Positions 26,501 through 35,300 of a DNA stretch of 60,000 nt are shown in pieces. Every line of letters begins with the position of its first letter. The first letter of the stretch is position 1. The position numbers were made by a program, and so were the translations under genes. Source of the stretch: Owenia fusiformis. Lineage: Eukaryota > Annelida > Polychaeta > Sabellida > Oweniidae. Location of the stretch: NCBI GenBank assembly GCA_903813345.2, contig CAIIXF020000012.1:32744501-32804500 (forward strand), written 5' to 3'. The notes beneath the pieces were generated by a model. It worked only from the letters and a program-made list of their open reading frames with translations. It was not told the origin of the DNA and searched no databases.

Positions 26501-29273
26501 TCTTTTCTTCTGACGAGTTAAAATCACATTCTTCTAAATGTGTCTTCAAATTGAATCTGCTCTCTCCTTTTTAGCACAGATCACATATTTACTTTTTTCA
26601 CAGGGGCCCATACCAGCTACGGAACAATTAATTCTAGGAGGACAACCCGGATGTGATACTTCTATTACCGCCTTAGATAAAAAGTCTTTTCCAACTTGGG
26701 AAAATCTGAAATCTGGTAGTCCATTTAGAGTCATCTTCGATATGGAACGTGATATCACAGGAATAGTCGCCTCCGATGACATCGTTCAAGTGTTTTTAAA
26801 ACATAAAAGGTGGTACACCCAAAGGGATGAGAATGTATTACATTTGTATGATGGCTTTGATAACGGAAAGAGTACGTCTGACCTAACATTGAAAAGGGTG
26901 AGCATATCCATACTGTAAAAGTTTTGTGTCACTGCCCAATAGATTAATAGATAACTTGCAAATCTCTTAAAATATCATAAAATGAGACTTCAGTTAGATT
27001 TGAAAGGCTGCTATATCAAACTTAACTTTGCAGTCCATTCTTTAAAATGGAACAAATTTATTACAATAAATGTATTTGTGTTGCTACATATGGAATGTCA
27101 CATACAGTACACTGAACCTGAACGAATCACTTCTATTTACTAACTCAATAGTTGAATGGTAAATATGTGCAGTGCATTAAAGTTGGACTAATAATAGCCA
27201 TCTTACCCACTTCCATGTCTCAACTCACATGCATATAGTTAACAAGTAGAAGCAAAAAATAACATTTTCCAGATTAGATTATGTACCATTTTCCTTTCAT
27301 AAGATTCAGTGTTGGGTTTAGGTCAACAAGAGAATTCACCCTTGGTATTAGGAGATAAATACATTATCTCACATAATACCCAAGGTTTATCATTCAACTA
27401 ATGATGTCAATTGAATGTTGTTTAAAGATTATTATGAAATAACTTTTAGTGTTTTAACTTACAGATATCTGTAAATGGGCTGCTGATGACTTATAACGAG
27501 AACAACGGAATGTTTATGATAACGAACAACGACTTTACTGTAATGAAGGCAGATAGCATTACTATTTCGGATAAATTAGTTGGAAGACTCATAGCACGAG
27601 TTGAGTTACTGTCGAAGTCAACAAAAGACAAGTAATGTCTCATTGAAATATGATTATTTAAATTTTAGCAAAAAAACCCAACCTCCCAAAACATTAACAC
27701 TAATTCTATAGTATTATACGCCAGCTTATTTGATAATAAATCCTTACATATTAAAGGGACATTCCTGCCCAGACCATTTATATCCTCGGCTTATATTGTA
27801 GCTATAATCATATCCATACTGGTCATATATAGCAAAACGTGGGAACATGTTCCAATACCGTCAATATTGATCATTTAAATATATAGTGCTCATTTCATGG
27901 AAGCTGTCTTCTTTTGAACTTTCACTCGGGAAGTGATGACATCAACTTTTATCTTTCATAACCTTGCTCATTACAGTAAAGGAAAGTAGCACAAAATCTC
28001 TTCTAGACAAATAATCCTTACTTTATATATGACAATATTTTAAGAACTTGTCAGATTATAATAAAAAAAAAATAGAAGGATTATATCACAGACAATGACA
28101 TCACTTCTTGAGTGAAATCTTAAAAGATGGCAGTCTCCTGAAATTGAGCACTGCATTTTTGTGTGATCAATATTGACCATATGAAAACATTTTTCCGTGT
28201 TTTGTTAAACATGGATAGAACATATGTGGTTATAGCTACCATATCAGGAGAAAAATGGACTGGTAAAGAATATCCCTTTAATGTATTATGTATTGATTTG
28301 CATATTAGTTTTTCTTCAACACTGAATGCACGAAATAATAGGATATACATCTAGGTCAAGTAAGGTTGAACATTCAAAGTTAAACGATCTTAGCATTGAT
28401 ATAATTCCAGATTTTTTATCAATTAATTACGAATGTATATATATATATATATAGGTCTAACAAAGACATTACATCCTCAAAAGTGGCACTACCCTGTGAA
28501 GTTACATGGTCAAACGTTCACAGCCTTAACCCGACAGAAGAAGGGAGTTGTGTCAAGTTTACTGGCGCATCAGCTGGTGACATTTTTGTTGTGTTCGCCT
28601 TAATTCCCAATGATAAAGATACTTGGTACACTGTACAGATATCGCCTGACTCTGTAGGAGTCTACAAAGTAGGTTCATTATTATTATTTGAATGGTAACA
28701 AAGAAGGAGGGAAAGTATCGCAACAGATTTTTGACAGTAAATATTTTTTTCTAGTAGTTTCTGGCTGTATAAAAATGAATGCATATGAAAGGCCAATGTA
28801 TAATCTTTAAGAAAAATTCAAAGAATGGTTTCAAGATCAATTGGATTATCTCATAAGCCATGTTTAATCCACCCATCAACAAGCTTTTTTCAAAATACAA
28901 TCGTCATTTTCACCATCGTCCCTCATTTTTTTACAATTTTTCATGCAAAGTTACATTGTACTTGAACACATGTTTCATCACTTAAAATATATAAGGAACT
29001 CCTTCTGGATTAGGATTATGATAATCCAATAAAAGGGGATCCAATGGGGCTATGCTTTTAGTACAGCACATTCATATAAGATGTCATTAGTGTGCCATAA
29101 AGTTAGTTCGAAATGTTTTCATAAATGAATGGTTGGACTTGTTTGACCCCCTGCTGTTTGATCCCCTGTTTGATCAATGGAGCATAACCTCAGCATTTTC
29201 CAAACAATTCTGAATACCTGTCAAGTTGACTGTTTAATGTTTGAGAGCAGTTAAATCTCTCTGTGTGTGTGTG

Positions 29274-29305
<32 letters not shown>

Positions 29306-32300
29306 TGTGTGCGTGTGTGTGTGTAAGTTGCTAAGGAGTTCTAAATACCTCTCTTTATGATAATTTCTATGATGCCCTTATTATAGCATTTACTTTGAAC
29401 AGGTTTTCTGTATCTTGTTTATCAGTAATGCTTCATGAGGTATACAGTGCTATTAAAATCATAAATACAGTACAAGTATTTAGTACATCATACCCTTGCC
29501 AATAATTTTAGCAAGACAAATATTTTTATCCAGCTTCTGAAAAAACATTGGACATGTTTCTATATGATGATGTGTTATAACACACTTCCTTATTTGAATA
29601 TTTCTCCCGATTGATTATTCAAATAATGAAATGAAGGATGATATGCTAAGAATAATTTTTGCATATTCATCGATTCAAGAAATTTTATCCTAAGTCTCAC
29701 GCGCAAGATGAATTAATTTATGACATATTTTTTAAGGCTTTATACATCAGTCGATCGCAACGCATTTAAAGCATGTTTATAAATTTCTTATGTTGTATAG
29801 ACTGTTTCTAGACTGTTTTACGTCAAAATATCGGAAGACCAGTGGGGACAGATTTTGCTTCTCTTTTGGCAGACCTTTTTCTATTCTCATATGAATACAA
29901 GTTTTTGCAAAAGATAATGAAAGATAAGAGCAAATTCCACATAGCTAAACAGATAGGTATATAGGTGACCTGTTGAGTTTGGACAACCCTGGATTTGAAG
30001 ATTTTGTAAATGAGATATACCCTTCCGAGTTAGAGATAAAAAAGACCAATGAATCGAACATGAATGCGCCTTATCTTGACCTTCTCATTAACATTGAACA
30101 ATACAACACTATATATTGCAAGTTGTATGATAAACCAGATGATTTCAACTTTGATATTGTGAATTTTCACCATTTAGACAGTAATATTATTCCATTAAAC
30201 CCAGCATATGGGGTCTATGTATCCCAGCTTATTAGATATGGCAGGGCATGCTCTAAATATTTAGATTTTAAGTCAACTGTTAGGTCAAGGTTATACTTGT
30301 ATAAAGCTTAAGAAATGCTTTCAGGGCTTTGCTGAAAAATACAAATCATTAATTTCGAAGTTTCAAGTTTTAACACTTGAGATGCTGAAGGATGTAGGCA
30401 TTGTTTAAGACATTGGCGCTGAACTAACAATATTTTCACTTGGTACCTTTTGAGGTGGATCCGGCTATGGCATTAATGGTTGAGGAATAGGGATAGAAAC
30501 CAGCCATAGTTTCTCCTGCTGACCATTGTGAATTATTGTGTTTTATGGATTATGGATTGTGAATGGATGTTGGCCCTTTGAAATGCCTAATATGGACTTG
30601 AAGACTGGATTTTATCTATCCCACATCATTTGAGACTGAATGCTTTATCTTGTATGAGTACTTGTATCTACAACTATTTTTGATGTTATGAGTATTGGCT
30701 ATCAATTTCTAATTTTTTCTTCAACATGTATTGTAATGACTTCAGTATGAATGAAATGTCCCTTGGTGTTCTGGTCTTGGATTGTGATATCGGCTCTTGA
30801 ATGGCGGGGGAAAGGGGGTATTAGCCATTGTTTCTTTTCACGTTAGATCATGGTTTTTGGATATATGGGGTTTGTTTTTCTTGACTGGTATGCACTTAGA
30901 GTTTGCTTTTTCTTGCTAAGTTCCATTACAACTTTTGGTCCTTTCCCTTTGGCACTTGTGCTTAGATATTTGTACTACGTCATCCTTTGTTTCGCAGCTC
31001 TTAGGAGCAATCGCTCATAAAACGTTGTTTATAAGTGTGAAACTCTTAATCCCGTTTAGAAATAGTTTGGAAGGAATGATAGAGATACTTGGCATGGGGT
31101 CATATTACCATCAATTGTACCTCATTAACAGGGAACTAGGAGGAGAAGATTGTTAATTTTCTTTGAAAAGAACATTATATTTGATCGATAAAATATACAT
31201 TTCTATAGGTATAAGTACATATTTTTACAAAACGGCAAATCTCAATTTAATTTATGCTTTTATTTATGAGAAAAATCTCTCTAATCACTGGAACTGCACT
31301 CGAAATCTTACGCTGTTGCCCAAACCGATCCGTTTTGATGCGTTTCGTTACCCTACTATCACACCAAACTAGTTTTCACTACGTTCTCGAAAACATGCTT
31401 CAACTGTGTACAAACGGACTGGACGTACTCAGAACCGTTTGGAGTCTATTTACAAACTTCATCGATGTACTCGAACGGGTAGGTCCTCTAGAACTTAGAA
31501 CATGCTCAAAATGTTCTCGTGGTCGATACGTTCTACAATTAGAACGAGTGACACCGTACTAACGACGAGCTGGACGGAATACGAACGGAACCGTCGTACT
31601 TCAATCCTACCAGGGACGTTTCAACAACGAGTTGAACTGTCTGAGGACGTATTGAGAACGAGGTAGAACTAATTGCAAACGAGTTTAAACTGATTAAGAA
31701 CGTATTTAAGACTGCTTATGGACGAGTTAGCAAAAATATAGCTATCACCCCAAACAAGTTGCATCTGCGTTCTTCAAAACTGGTTTAAAACTGTTTGTGA
31801 ACGGGATGAACGTAGCTGCAACTTTCTAAGGTTTATTCACGAACTTCATGAACGTTCTCAGACGGGAAAGTGGTTTTAGAATTTTGAATCGATTCAAAAT
31901 TCGATGACGACCATACCGTTCTGTAATCAGGTCATGATGACCTTCTAGACTAAGGGACGCGTTATACGACGTTGCACACCGACGTGGTGCGACCTGAACA
32001 AACTGCGAATGAGATCGACGTATTGAAGAGTGTTTATGAACGAAGTAGCTAATTATTTTAGACATATTTCCCGACCACACCCAGATTGAGCCCGTTTTAC
32101 GACGTTTTCGTAGGACTGGCAAGGACGGGTAAGAACTAGTTTAGTGTGATAGGGGGGTAACCAGTTTGAGGAGTGCAGTTCTAGTGTAAATGACTCACAC
32201 AATGTTTGAAAAATTTCATCAAACTTTTCTTTCTTCAATTTTACTTTAAAGGCAAACGAAGTCCAGCAAATGGAGACGGAATTCATTTCTGCAAGGGGAT

Positions 32301-35300
32301 TAGGCGATTCAAATCTTTTCCAAACGTATGCAGTTTGCCTTCGAAAAGTAAAAGACATGCTACGTATACAATACGGAAAAGTCATCGAAAATGAGGTTAG
32401 TAAACAACGTTTTCTAAAGGAGCACATAAGTTATCGCAAACGATTTCAGACGGTATCCTTTTTTCTAAAATTTGGGACTCCTTACCATTACAGCTCAGGC
32501 AGGTGCCTACTATCTCTTCTTTCAAAGGCCAAATCAAAAAGCACTTCCAAAATTTTCAAAATATTCAGACAAATTCACAAAATTTATCTCTTCCCCGTAA
32601 TTTAGAAATCAAACTGAACCAATTACGTGTTGGCCTCTTGTTAAATGCACATAAAATGGCCCACTCTTTTACAACTATCGATTCTGATGTATGTAGATGT
32701 GGTTTAAAACAAACCACAAAGCATTTCCTCTTACACTGTCGCCTCAACAATGATATAAGACACCAAATGCTTGACAGGCTAAATGGATTATTTACCATGC
32801 ATGACATAAATTTCTCCTTTAACAATTTGAAACAAGATGATAAAATTGAAACTCTTTTGTATGGAATTAACTTTTTAAATATTGAAACAAATAGAGAAGT
32901 TTTGTCTATTACAAGTACCTTTATTAATGAATCTATCAAACTTGTTGAATAAGATCATGCTTCCTATTCTTTTCACCTACTCCAACCAAACTACCAACCA
33001 ACCACTAGCAGCCCATTTTTGTATTGTCAAAATCGGTCTATTTTTGTATAATTTTATTGTAGTGTGTTTATATGTATAGTTGCCAATAATGTTTGCTTCG
33101 GCAACTTTTTGAAAAATCTTTGTAAAAAAATTACTATGATAATAAAAAAAAAATAAAAAAAAAAAATTTCAGACGGTCATATCTTGAATTATGATGTAAA
33201 GATACATTTCTGGGAAGACTTCTCAAGATTTTAGAAATACACGCTCCCTGTACGTTGATAGATTTACTGAAATGAATCTTGTATTGTTGCATTGTATCAA
33301 GTTTTACTTCATGGCTCCCAGTATTATCTCTCTTTGCCTATATGTTTTTTTGCCAACAATATTCTACAAACTGCTTGATTAATCATTTTTATGTCTGGTA
33401 GAATACTAGAAATAAATGTTAAGTGTATTTTACGTTCAGAAATATGGAATTATACCCACGTCCTCCATTTGCAACTTAACTGTACCCTGTTTCCCTTTTA
33501 AACGGGGTCACGTGGTAGGGTAGTGTGTATTTGCAATTGCTGGACAAAATAAACCATGATTTTATATTATAAAACGTATTTATTAACATTTAGTTTTGCC
33601 ATATATTTAGGATAAGATGACAGTATACTTGGATTACACCGATGTGAGCGACGCTATAATACCAACGTTTTATGCTTTTGGAAGTGGAATGCACGATGTA
33701 CAATTGACGCAAATATCCATCCTACCAAAGGCGTCAATGGGTCGACTGGAGTGTGGAGCTAGTGGAGAATCAGACTCAGATGAAGAACATTGCTTCAAAT
33801 GCCATCCACAGTGCATTCATGGTATGTGTGTATTGAAGATTGCTTCCAATGCTATCCACAGTGCATTAATGGTATGAGTGTATTTAAGATTGCTTCCAAT
33901 GCCATCCACAGTGCATTAACAGTATGAGTGTATTGAAGATTGCTTCCAATGCTATCCACAGTGCATTGATAGTATGAGTGTATTTAAGATTGCTTCAAAT
34001 GCCATCCACAGTGCATTCATGGTATGAGTGTATTGAAGATTGCTTCCAATGCTATCCACAGTGCATTAATGGTATGAGTGTATTTAAGATTGCTTCCAAT
34101 GCCATCCACAGTGCATTAACAGTATGAGTGTATTGAAGATTGCTTCCAATGCTATCCACAGTGCATTAATAGTATGAGTGTATTTAAGATTGCTTCCAAT
34201 GCCATCCACAGTGCATTAATGGTATGAGTGTATTGAAGATTGCTTCCGATGCCATCCACAGTGCATTTAAAAGTATGAGTGTATTTAAGATTGCTTCCAA
34301 TGCCATCCACAGTGCATTAATGGTATGGGTGTACTGAAGATAGCTTCCAATGCCATCCACAGTGCATTAATGGTATGAGTGTATTGAAGATTGCTTCAAA
34401 TGCCATCCGCAGTGCATTCATGGTATGAGTGTATTTAAGATTGCTTCCAATGCCATCCACAGTGCATTAATGGTATGAGTGTATTGAAGATTGCTTCAAA
34501 TGCCATCCACAGTGCATTCATGGTATGAGTGTATTTAAGATTGCTTCCAATGCCATCCACAGTGCATTAATGGTATGCGTGTATTGAAGATTGCTTCCAA
34601 TGCCATCCACAGTGCATTATAACAGTATGAGTGTATTGAAGATTGCTTGCAATGTCATCCACAGTGCATTAACGGTATGAGTGTATTGAAGATTGCTTCC
34701 AATGCCATCCACAGTGCATTAATGGTATGAGTGTATTGAAGATTGCTTCCAATGCCATCCACAGTGCATTACTGGTATGCGTGTATTGAAGATTGCTTCC
34801 AATGCCATCCACAGTGCATTAATGGTATGAGTGTATTGAAGATGGCTTCCAATGCCATCCACAGTGCATTAACGGTATGAGTGTATTGACGATTTGTTCC
34901 AATGCCATCCACAGTGCATTAATGGTTTGGTTGTATTGAAGATTGCTTTCAATGCCTCTTTTTAAACTACGGTAATAAATTTACGTCATCCAAACTTGTA
35001 AAGCATGATCATTAAACAACTATGAATATTCCGAGATCCTTGTCAGTGGTAAATGGTGAAAGTTTTAACAATATCTGAAAAAAAACAAGTTCCAATCATC
35101 CTTACTCAACCACTATACCCCCTTTCATCTCGATTTTGCACCAAACTTGTGTTTTATCTATAGCTTCGCCTTCTGCAATGACAAACAAAGCTCATTGCAG
35201 AAAACTACCGAGGAAAATCCCCCCTGCCCTGCCCTGCCCGCATTAGAGTTAATCATAACTAATCTGTTATTAGGTTGCTTCAAGAGAGAGAGTGATAAAG

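Noticed and set aside
31826-32427. Two overlapping minus-strand ORFs of 98 and 124 codons
   Set aside because: They lie across a MITE and the antisense of MACPF exon 13; no family features.
33790-34960. CRISPR-like regular repeats
   Set aside because: The units are contiguous 50-bp tandem copies with no unique spacers, and the first lies in a spliced exon. This is a minisatellite in animal DNA.
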